The position numbers were made by a program, and so were the translations under genes. DNA of 10,553 bases from an uncultured Collinsella sp. (GTDB taxonomy: Bacteria > Actinomycetota > Coriobacteriia > Coriobacteriales > Coriobacteriaceae), in NCBI GenBank assembly GCA_900757265.1, contig CAAENW010000147.1, forward strand, positions 1 through 10,553. Direction: 5' to 3'. This document shows, piece after piece, positions 5,179-10,553 of this stretch. How positions within the stretch are numbered: position 1 is the stretch's first letter; every line of letters begins with the position of its first letter. Below the pieces are notes generated by a model. It saw only the letters and a program-made list of their open reading frames with translations, did no database searches and was not told the origin of the DNA.

Positions 5179-5661
5179 TTAGTGCAGCAACTCGGTGAGG
5201 TTGCGTTTAAAGCGGGCGCGGTCTTCGCTGGTAAATGCTGCCGGACCGCGAGTGCGTCCGCCGGCGCGGCGTATCTTCTTTTCCTCGTGGCGAATAAACA
5301 GCTGCATGTCGATAGTCGCCTTGTCGTACACGCGCCCGCGCACACCGATGGCGGCGGCATCGCGCCCGAGCACCATGCTCGCCAAGCCAATGTCCTGCGT
5401 CACGACCACGTCGCCCGCCTGCAGGCGTTCGACAATGGCAAAGTCGGCGCTGTCGGCGCCCACGCTCACGTCGAGCGTCGTGACCCAAAAGCCGCGTCGC
5501 GCGTGCTCGGCATCGCGCGGGTCGTCGCGGCGAATGTGTCGTTCCAGGTTTTGCGTGCTGTTGCCGGCGATAACAACGGCGACGCCCGCCCGCCGCGCGC
5601 AGTCAATCGACTCGCGCGTGACCGGGCAGGCGTCGGCATCAATAAAGAGCGTTCGCGGCAT
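5179..5661 (-). CDS. YaiI/YqxD family protein (UPF0178, DUF188)
   Basis: A 160-residue cytoplasmic protein of the conserved but poorly characterised UPF0178 family. Family hallmarks are present in order: FIDADACPV at the N terminus (D8, D10, acidic pocket of a PIN-like fold), VVIAGNSTQ, DVSVGADSADFAI (about 64-76), VVTQDIGLASMVL (D90 region) and the C-terminal GGRTRGPAAFTSEDRARFKRNL. The cluster of aspartates resembles PIN/NYN-type nucleases, so a metal-dependent nuclease activity is possible but not shown. Length is normal for the family. The ATG directly abuts the TAG stop of the upstream HdeD-like gene and no strong ribosome site precedes it, so translation is probably coupled. Confidence 0.93.
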   Translation of the reverse strand: MPRTLFIDADACPVTRESIDCARRAGVAVVIAGNSTQNLERHIRRDDPRDAEHARRGFWVTTLDVSVGADSADFAIVERLQAGDVVVTQDIGLASMVLGRDAAAIGVRGRVYDKATIDMQLFIRHEEKKIRRAGGRTRGPAAFTSEDRARFKRNLTELLH

Positions 5662-6264
5662 CTAGTGCACCAGTTTGCCAAATTGAATAGCGCGAACAAT
5701 CAGCGTTACGCCAAACACCAGCAGCGCGGCGCCGCTAAAGATGACGAGCATCTTGGCCGACCACAGCGGATAGATAAACACGAACATGCCGGCGATGATG
5801 GAAAGTGCGCCGCTCAGGATGGCGAGGGCGCGGTTGGACGAAAGCTCGGACTCCAGAATGGACATGACACCTTCGACAATCCAGCCAAAGCCGGCCACGA
5901 TAACCACCATCGTGGTGAGCGTCGCGGTCGAGAAGGCCTGGTTGCGCAGGATTATGACGCCGCCCAAGATAATGAGTAGGTTGGAGATGATGCTCGTCAC
6001 GCGCCAGCCGGTGGGCAGCAGCGGCTCAAAAATGGCAGTGAACAGTCTGATGGCAGCAGTGATTACAAAGTAAAAACCCAGGACGGTCGTCAAAAAGACG
6101 AGGGACTTGGCGGGTGCAAAAAGCAGCGCGATACCAGCAATGAGTGCTAAGACGCCCGTGATGGCGTAGATCCAGCGTACGGCCTTGACGGCTTTGCCCG
6201 CCATGCTTTTCTCGTCAAATCCAAACTGGCTCGATTTTTGGTCATCGTTCTTAAAGATGCCCAT
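5662..6264 (-). CDS. HdeD-like DUF308 membrane protein
   Basis: A 200-residue inner-membrane protein. After a polar N terminus of about 27 residues there are six predicted transmembrane helices in three pairs (roughly 29-51, 54-76, 87-107, 112-134, 144-164 and 171-192), each short and glycine/alanine rich (WIYAITGVLALIAGIALLF; ALAILSGALSIIAGMFVFIY). This repeated helical pattern is that of DUF308, which includes E. coli HdeD, linked there to acid resistance; the role here is unknown. A strong AAAGGAG ribosome site lies about 5 nt before the ATG. It forms a two-gene unit with the YaiI-family gene. No confident promoter was found in the divergent gap upstream. Confidence 0.88.
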   Translation of the reverse strand: MGIFKNDDQKSSQFGFDEKSMAGKAVKAVRWIYAITGVLALIAGIALLFAPAKSLVFLTTVLGFYFVITAAIRLFTAIFEPLLPTGWRVTSIISNLLIILGGVIILRNQAFSTATLTTMVVIVAGFGWIVEGVMSILESELSSNRALAILSGALSIIAGMFVFIYPLWSAKMLVIFSGAALLVFGVTLIVRAIQFGKLVH

Positions 6265-6499
6265 AATGTCTCCTTTCCGTGCGGCGTAAGCCTTGATCGT
6301 TACAACCAGTATCGCTTAAAGGCGCTGGCGTATGGGTCGGGGAGGGCGAAACGTAACCCAAAGGTCCCGAATTGTTTCCGTTGTTCCCCACGTCGCGATT
6401 TTCTATTCAACAGGTGTAGAACATTGCAGCCCTGTTCGTTATTGCCTACGTTTTAGGTTAGATTTTCCTAAAGACAATTGGCTTGAATTGGGGGTCCCT
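6265..6499. other. Divergent intergenic region with a small dyad
   Basis: 235 bp between the HdeD-like and nitroreductase genes. A 6-bp inverted repeat TTTAGG (6452-6457) / CCTAAA (6467-6472) with a 9-nt AT-rich centre lies 28 bp before the nitroreductase start and could be an operator. No consensus promoter is evident for either direction. Confidence 0.4.
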
Positions 6500-7171
6500 A
6501 TGAACGAAGCAGTTCCCGCAGCGCCGGTAAGCGCAGAATCGATGGCAAAGCAGGGCTGCGAAAAGCTCGGTCTGGAAGCGTTTGATGCGCTGGTCCGTCG
6601 TGCCCGTACGTGCCGTCGCTTTGACGAGTCCATGCGCGTGCCGCGCGAGTTTTTGCTCGAGCTGGCGGAGCTGGCGCACCTGGCTCCCTGCGGTGCCAAT
6701 GCTCAGCGTCTGCGTTTTCATGTGGTAAGCGGTGCAGAGGACTGCGCGCGTGTATTTGACGAGCTTGCATGGGCCGGCGCGTTTAAGGATTGGCCGGGTC
6801 CTGCCGAGGGCGAGCGCCCGACCGGCTATATTGCGATTCTGGCCGAGCGCGCCGTTCCAGGCAAGCCTGCCGCTCCCATTACCGAGGTCGACACGGGCAT
6901 TGCCGCGCAGACGATGATGCTCGCCGCCCGCAGCGCCACGCCCGAGGTGGCAGCCTGCATGTTCAAGGCCTTTACGCCCCGCGCGATCGAAGCTATGGGG
7001 CTCAATAACGACAAGTATGAGCTCAAGCTGATCATGGCGTTTGGCGTTCCGGCCGAGACACAGGTGATCGATGCGATCGATTCCAACCCCGACGGCTCCA
7101 TCAATTATTGGCGCGATGAGGCGCAGGTGCACCACGTACCCAAGCGTCCGCTTGCCGACGTGCTGCTGTAG
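6500..7171 (+). CDS. Nitroreductase family protein (FMN-dependent)
   Basis: A 223-residue protein of the nitroreductase fold. The FMN-phosphate signature appears near the N terminus as RRARTCRRFDESMRVPREFLLEL (about 34-56), followed by LAPCGANAQRLRFHVV, the usual SP.S.N.QPW.F-like segment. The middle section ITEVDTGIAAQTMMLAA (about 131-147) is the dimer helix that in the family reads D.g.a.qnl.LaA. The C-terminal KLIMAFGVPAE matches the conserved iGyP strand. The substrate is unknown; the family reduces nitro compounds, quinones or enones with NAD(P)H. The ATG at 6500 is chosen because GGGGG (6490-6494) precedes it and the homology begins soon after; an upstream in-frame start at 6332 adds 56 residues of unlikely composition. 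It is followed in the same direction by two phosphatases, but a hairpin separates them. Confidence 0.85.
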   Translation: MNEAVPAAPVSAESMAKQGCEKLGLEAFDALVRRARTCRRFDESMRVPREFLLELAELAHLAPCGANAQRLRFHVVSGAEDCARVFDELAWAGAFKDWPGPAEGERPTGYIAILAERAVPGKPAAPITEVDTGIAAQTMMLAARSATPEVAACMFKAFTPRAIEAMGLNNDKYELKLIMAFGVPAETQVIDAIDSNPDGSINYWRDEAQVHHVPKRPLADVLL

Positions 7172-7204
7172 TTGTGCGTCGTTGCGGTGCAATCCGGCGG
7201 CAAA

Positions 7205-7239
7205 ATCACCACAAAGGCTCCTGTCCCCTTTGTGGTGGT
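7205..7239. repeat. CACCACAAAGG hairpin between nitroreductase and phosphatase
   Basis: CACCACAAAGG (7207-7217) pairs perfectly with CCTTTGTGGTG (7227-7237) around CTCCTGTCC; one wobble and one A-T pair extend it. No U-tract follows on the plus strand (the minus strand has ATTTTG), so as a plus-strand terminator it is weak. I recall similar hairpins repeated in Collinsella-like genomes, unverified here. Confidence 0.65.
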
Positions 7240-7254
7240 ACGAGGGGAGGGTGT

Positions 7255-7797
7255 GTGGCAGATCTGTATTTGGTGCGGCATGGGCAGACTGAGCTCAATG
7301 TGCAGAGCATTTTGCAGGGCTGGCACGATTCGCCGCTTACGGCGCGCGGGCGCGAGCAGGCGCTGACGGCGCGTACGGCGTTTGCGGCGCGTGGCGTGGC
7401 CTTTGATCATGTGTATTCCTCGCCGTTGGGCCGGGCGCGGCATACGGCCGAGCTTATCGTTGGCGAGGGCCGTTCCATTGAGCTGGTCGATGACCTGCGT
7501 GAGTGGCATTTTGGCTCGCTGGAGGGCACATCAAATCGCGAGATGCCGCCGCAGCCCTGGGGCGATTATCCGGTGGCCTTTGGCGGCGAGTCGGAAGTGC
7601 AGCTTCAGTCGCGCATGGTCGCGGCGCTGTCCCGTATTATGGCCCGGCCGCAGCACGACTGCGTGCTGGCGGTTTCCCATGGCTCAGCCTGCCAGGAGTT
7701 TCTTGAGTATGTGACTGGCGGGGGAGAGCTACCCGACAACGGTGCCGTGCTTCATTTTGGCTATTGCGACGGGGCGTTTTCGCTCTTGGGTTGGTAA
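7255..7797 (+). CDS. Histidine phosphatase family protein, copy 1
   Basis: About 180 residues, phosphoglycerate-mutase-like fold. The catalytic RHG motif LVRHGQT is at residues 6-12 (phosphohistidine at H9). YSSPLGRARHTAE supplies the second arginine, REWHFG the acidic proton donor, and LAVSHGSA the second catalytic histidine. The start is the GTG at 7255 because AGGGGAGG lies just upstream and the family begins a few residues before RHG; a more distal GTG at 7174 would translate the hairpin. The substrate is unknown; the family includes broad phosphomonoesterases and CobC-like enzymes. The next gene is a paralogue 17 nt downstream, so they are co-transcribed. Confidence 0.9.
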   Translation: MADLYLVRHGQTELNVQSILQGWHDSPLTARGREQALTARTAFAARGVAFDHVYSSPLGRARHTAELIVGEGRSIELVDDLREWHFGSLEGTSNREMPPQPWGDYPVAFGGESEVQLQSRMVAALSRIMARPQHDCVLAVSHGSACQEFLEYVTGGGELPDNGAVLHFGYCDGAFSLLGW

Positions 7798-7814
7798 CGA
7801 ACGAAAGGACCCCT

Positions 7815-8450
7815 ATGAATAAAGATCTGTATCTGGTCCGTCATGGACAGACGATATTCAACCTTAAGCGTATCATTCAGGGGTGGAGTGACTCGCCGCT
7901 TACGCAGTTGGGTTGCGACCAGGCGGCGCGCGCCGGCATGTTTTTACGTGCGCGCGGCATTGAGCCCGATCATGCCTACACCTCCACGCTTCATCGCACC
8001 GAGCAGACTATCGCCAACTTGTGGCCGGGCTTGGCGTACGAGCGCCTGGACGGCCTGCGTGAGTGGTTCTTTGGCGACTTTGAGGCCGAGCGCGTGATGC
8101 TTATGCCCGAGCGCCCGTGGCGCGACTTCTATCGGCAGTTTGGCGGCGAGGGCCAGATCCAGGTGCGCACGCGCATGGTGGCGACGCTGACCGATCTTAT
8201 GCAGCGTCCGGACCATACGTGCGTGCTCGCGGTAAGTCATGGCTCAGCTATCAAGGAGTTTTTGGACCACGTGCGGGGCGCGGCGGCCGACGAGCGCGAA
8301 CGCGTGCCGGGCAACTGCTCAGTGCTGCATTTTGCGTTTGACGATGCGGCCGATACGTTTGAACTGGTCGAAGTCTTTACGCAGGAAGACTACGCGCGCG
8401 AGCTGGGGCTAGAGCCGCTCGTGGCGGCGGCAGGTCCGCAGCGTGGATAA
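7815..8450 (+). CDS. Histidine phosphatase family protein, copy 2
   Basis: About 211 residues, same fold and layout as the preceding gene: LVRHGQT, then YTSTLHRTEQT, REWFFGDF, and LAVSHGSA. By eye the two proteins are roughly 45% identical across their length, so they arose by tandem duplication. This copy has a longer C-terminal tail (VEVFTQEDYARELGLEPLVAAAG). GAAAGGA precedes the ATG with about 5 nt spacing. All catalytic residues are kept, so both are probably active; the substrate is unknown. Transcription ends at the hairpin at 8499-8533. Confidence 0.92.
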   Translation: MNKDLYLVRHGQTIFNLKRIIQGWSDSPLTQLGCDQAARAGMFLRARGIEPDHAYTSTLHRTEQTIANLWPGLAYERLDGLREWFFGDFEAERVMLMPERPWRDFYRQFGGEGQIQVRTRMVATLTDLMQRPDHTCVLAVSHGSAIKEFLDHVRGAAADERERVPGNCSVLHFAFDDAADTFELVEVFTQEDYARELGLEPLVAAAGPQRG

Positions 8451-8498
8451 CGCTGACGTTGCGGCCCGGTTTACCGGCGTAATTGTTTGATGCGAAAA

Positions 8499-8533
8499 GG
8501 GCGGAGGTGCATGCGTTTGCTGCATCTCCGCCC
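8499..8533. terminator. Bidirectional terminator between convergent operons
   Basis: A 13-bp stem (8499-8511 with 8521-8533, one G-U wobble) with a 9-nt loop. It is followed by CTTGTTTGTTT on the plus strand and by TTTT on the minus strand, so it can end both the phosphatase transcript and the convergent DUF1015-like transcript. Confidence 0.85.
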
Positions 8534-8579
8534 CTTGTTTGTTTGGATGCTGGGTTTTCCAGCTTAGCGTTTGAGTTCG

Positions 8580-9269
8580 CTAGAACCGTGAGACCTGGTG
8601 AGTGAGCAGACCCGTCGGAACCTGCGGCGCGCTGCCGCTGACCTGCGCGGCGGGGAACAGCACGGCTACAGCAAAGTTGAACGGCTCTTTGCCAGAGTAG
8701 GCGCCGGCAGCGCGGGCCTCGTCGGCCAGAATCTGCGATGCCCCAGCCAGTGCGGCGACATAGGCGGAGTCACCGGCGAACACTGGGTCGGGCGCCTGAT
8801 CGAGCATGGCACGGATGGCGGCAACGGCGTCCTCGCGCTTGACCTCCCACACGCGATGTGTGACGCCCGCGGGATCGGTGACGGCGTAGAGCGATGCGCC
8901 CTCTTTGGCAGCGCTCAAAATGATATCCATGACGGGCGACGCCTCGTAGGCGAGCGACACGGGGCGCGGCTGCACCTTGAGCTCGGCGATCGCGCGCGCG
9001 GTGGCGAGTGCGTCGATGCTCTCGGCGGCAGTCTCGTCGCCGCCCGTCAGCACGTTAACCGGGCAAATCGCCACGACGCCCGTCGCACGTCCCGGCTCGC
9101 CCGAGCATTCGTACACGTAATACGCCGCACCCGGGTCCTTGAGCATCAGACCATCGGCAATGGCTCCGCGCAGAGCATCGTTGCCGCTCAGGATGCTGCC
9201 CATTGCAGGTAGTGCCTCGAGCACGCGGTCCTGAGCCGGGCGGATGCAGGGAAACGGAAGTGCTTTCAT
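8580..9269 (-). CDS. Short DUF1015-like protein lacking the HH motif
   Basis: A 229-residue protein that I place, with moderate confidence, with the DUF1015 family. Supporting segments are the N terminus LPFPCIRPAQDRV (family form: PF..lRp), DPGAAYYVYEC at about 45-55 (family: p.yYvYe), and VTHRVWEVKREDAVAAIRAML at about 136-156 (family: .hrlW.i.d...i..l). DUF1015 proteins then carry a conserved ADGHHR segment; here the equivalent position reads FAGDSAYVAALAGA (164-177), with no histidines. It is also about half the usual ~400 residues, so it looks like a reduced or diverged member rather than a frameshifted one, since the frame is intact and a clean terminator follows. The AGGA ribosome site lies 7 nt before the ATG. 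It sits 40 nt downstream of the M20 peptidase, so one transcript is likely. Function unknown. Confidence 0.72.
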   Translation of the reverse strand: MKALPFPCIRPAQDRVLEALPAMGSILSGNDALRGAIADGLMLKDPGAAYYVYECSGEPGRATGVVAICPVNVLTGGDETAAESIDALATARAIAELKVQPRPVSLAYEASPVMDIILSAAKEGASLYAVTDPAGVTHRVWEVKREDAVAAIRAMLDQAPDPVFAGDSAYVAALAGASQILADEARAAGAYSGKEPFNFAVAVLFPAAQVSGSAPQVPTGLLTHQVSRF

Positions 9270-9309
9270 GGGGAGGTCCTAACGCACGAGTCGGTTTGTT
9301 CGCGGCTTA

Positions 9310-10533
9310 TTATGCCCCAACTTGGCCGCTCGCGTCCCAGAGCACGTTATCGGCGAGCGCGATTAGCACCTGCTGACAACGAACGATGTCGGCGTGGGGC
9401 ACATATTCGTTGGGCTTGTGGGCGAGCGCGAGCGAGCCTGGGCCATAGCTCATGCAGTTACGGTTACCCGTCTTGCCGGCAATGACGGCAGTGTCGGTGT
9501 AGCCGGTAAAGAAGCCGACGGTCGTGTCCGCGTCCGTCACGTCATCGGCGGCACGCTTGAGCGCTGCTAGAAGGGGAGAGTTCGGGTCGCGCTCGATGGC
9601 GGGACGGTCGCCCGTCACGGTGTAGCTGCCATGGCAACCGGGAACGGCGGCTTCGGCGACGGCGATGGCATGCTCGACCATATTGATTGCGGCGGCCGTA
9701 TCGGTCGGCGGGGTCAGGCGCATGTCGACCCAGACTTTGGCGCGGTCGGGTACGACGTAGGGGCGATATCCGCCCTCGATTTGGCCAAACGTGATGGTCG
9801 AAGGCCCCAGCTCATCGTGCGCGGGCAGCGCCGCAAACGCGCGACGAAGCGAACACACGACCTCGGCCATGGCGGCAACGGCATCCGCGCCCTTCCAAGG
9901 CTGGCTCGCATGCGCCGTCACGCCAGCCATTTCAATCTCGAACCACGTACGCCCCTTGTGCGCCACCTGGATCTGTCCGTCGGTGGGCTCGGTGTCCAGC
10001 ACCCATTCGCGCGAGCTGACCCAGCCAGCATCGATCGCGGCCTCTGAGCCGCGCATGAAGTCTTCCTCGTCGACCGAGCAGATGAGCGAAAAGCCGCGGC
10101 GTGGCAGCGCGCCATCCGCCGCCACGCGCTCGAGCGTATGGACCAGTGCGGCAATGGCGCAGGCCAGGCCACCCTTCATATCGCAGGCACCGCGGCCATA
10201 GAGTTTATCGTCGCGCACAACCGCCCCAAGCGGTGCGATGTCTGCGTCCCAGCCATCGCCCAAGGTGACGGTATCCATGTGACAGATGTAGACGAGTCGG
10301 GCCTCGTCGCTTACGGCCGGCACGGTAATCATAAGGTTGCGGCGCCCGGGGAGTACTTCGAGCTCCTCAATCTGCACGGCATCGAGCGCAGGACTATCAA
10401 GCTGCGTCAGCTGCTGCTCAATGAGCCTCTTAATGAAGTGCTCGATCTCGTCCTCATACGCGCCCGGGTCTGAGCTGTCGATCTGCACCAGCTGTTTTGC
10501 CAGTTCCCAGGCTTCCTGTTCTTCTCTTTCCAT
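9310..10533 (-). CDS. M20 family metallopeptidase (ArgE/DapE/CPG2-like)
   Basis: A 407-residue cytoplasmic metal-dependent amidohydrolase. Ligand motifs appear in order: YICHMDTV (H85, D87), RGACDMKGG (bridging D118), CSVDEED (general base E156, metal ligand E157), VLDTEPT (E182 region) and AHKPNEYV (H372). A dimerisation (lid) domain spans about 190-305, starting at HKGRTWFEIEMAGVTAHASQP. This arrangement is that of peptidase family M20, whose members cut N-acyl amino acids, succinyl-diaminopimelate or dipeptides. The N-terminal ~60 residues and VQIDSSDPG fit. I cannot fix the substrate: ArgE and DapE cannot be separated here, and the partner gene is not from arginine or lysine synthesis. 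A ribosome site AAGGAG (10546-10551) sits 12 nt before the ATG, rather far. Confidence 0.92.
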   Translation of the reverse strand: MEREEQEAWELAKQLVQIDSSDPGAYEDEIEHFIKRLIEQQLTQLDSPALDAVQIEELEVLPGRRNLMITVPAVSDEARLVYICHMDTVTLGDGWDADIAPLGAVVRDDKLYGRGACDMKGGLACAIAALVHTLERVAADGALPRRGFSLICSVDEEDFMRGSEAAIDAGWVSSREWVLDTEPTDGQIQVAHKGRTWFEIEMAGVTAHASQPWKGADAVAAMAEVVCSLRRAFAALPAHDELGPSTITFGQIEGGYRPYVVPDRAKVWVDMRLTPPTDTAAAINMVEHAIAVAEAAVPGCHGSYTVTGDRPAIERDPNSPLLAALKRAADDVTDADTTVGFFTGYTDTAVIAGKTGNRNCMSYGPGSLALAHKPNEYVPHADIVRCQQVLIALADNVLWDASGQVGA

Positions 10534-10553
10534 AGTATTTATCTTCTCCTTCC

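Noticed and set aside
5182..5979. Plus-strand open frame (265 codons) opposite the YaiI-like and HdeD-like genes
   Set aside because: It spans two well-supported minus-strand genes and shows low-complexity, charged translation typical of high-GC antisense frames.
6458..7192. Minus-strand open frame opposite the nitroreductase
   Set aside because: Shadow of the plus-strand gene, which has clear family motifs and a plausible start.
1..10553. CRISPR array, tRNA, rRNA, integrase or transposase
   Set aside because: No regularly spaced repeats, cloverleaf-like sequence, ribosomal RNA sequence or transposase/integrase motifs were recognised.

Overview
The window looks like chromosomal DNA from a high-GC Actinobacteriota of the class Coriobacteriia, most likely Collinsella or a close relative. 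That assignment is inference from protein style, base composition and intergenic repeats that I recognise as being of Collinsella type; no 16S or other marker is present. No tRNA, rRNA, CRISPR array, integrase or transposase was seen.

Left part (1-770): a metal-response operon on the minus strand. It encodes an ArsR/SmtB-type repressor and then a stand-alone heavy-metal-associated (HMA) domain protein, and probably continues off the left edge. Its promoter has exact consensus -35 and -10 boxes and overlaps a 20-bp perfect inverted repeat that forms two operator-like dyads. The repressor keeps the full SmtB-like alpha5 zinc-site pattern (D105, H107, H118, E121), so zinc, cadmium or cobalt sensing is likely.

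Region 770-2840: an island of lower GC carrying one unusual gene, a protein with a DUF559/Vsr-like PD-(D/E)XK nuclease-type domain. The gene is bracketed by four copies of a ~30-nt repeat, arranged as two convergent pairs (843/1031 and 2503/2663). This is the least explained structure in the window. A strong hairpin terminator at 2742-2777 separates the island from the next gene.

Region 2840-5180: a DEDDh 3'-5' exonuclease on the minus strand. Divergent from it is a membrane permease of the ArsP_2 / putative manganese transporter type, with a very histidine-rich central loop, so the window holds a second metal-handling locus. The convergent gap after the permease is almost entirely filled by two inverted copies of a palindromic repeat.

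Region 5179-6265: a HdeD-like (DUF308) membrane protein and a YaiI/YqxD-family protein, translationally coupled on the minus strand. Region 6500-8450: on the plus strand, a nitroreductase-family protein and then two tandem, duplicated histidine phosphatases, ending at a bidirectional terminator (8499-8533). Region 8580-10533: on the minus strand, an M20-family (ArgE/DapE-like) metallopeptidase followed by a short DUF1015-like protein that lacks the family's HH motif. Most genes are housekeeping or accessory metabolic genes. The points of interest are the repeat-bracketed nuclease-like gene, the operator/promoter design of the metal operon, the His-rich transporter and the reduced DUF1015 protein.
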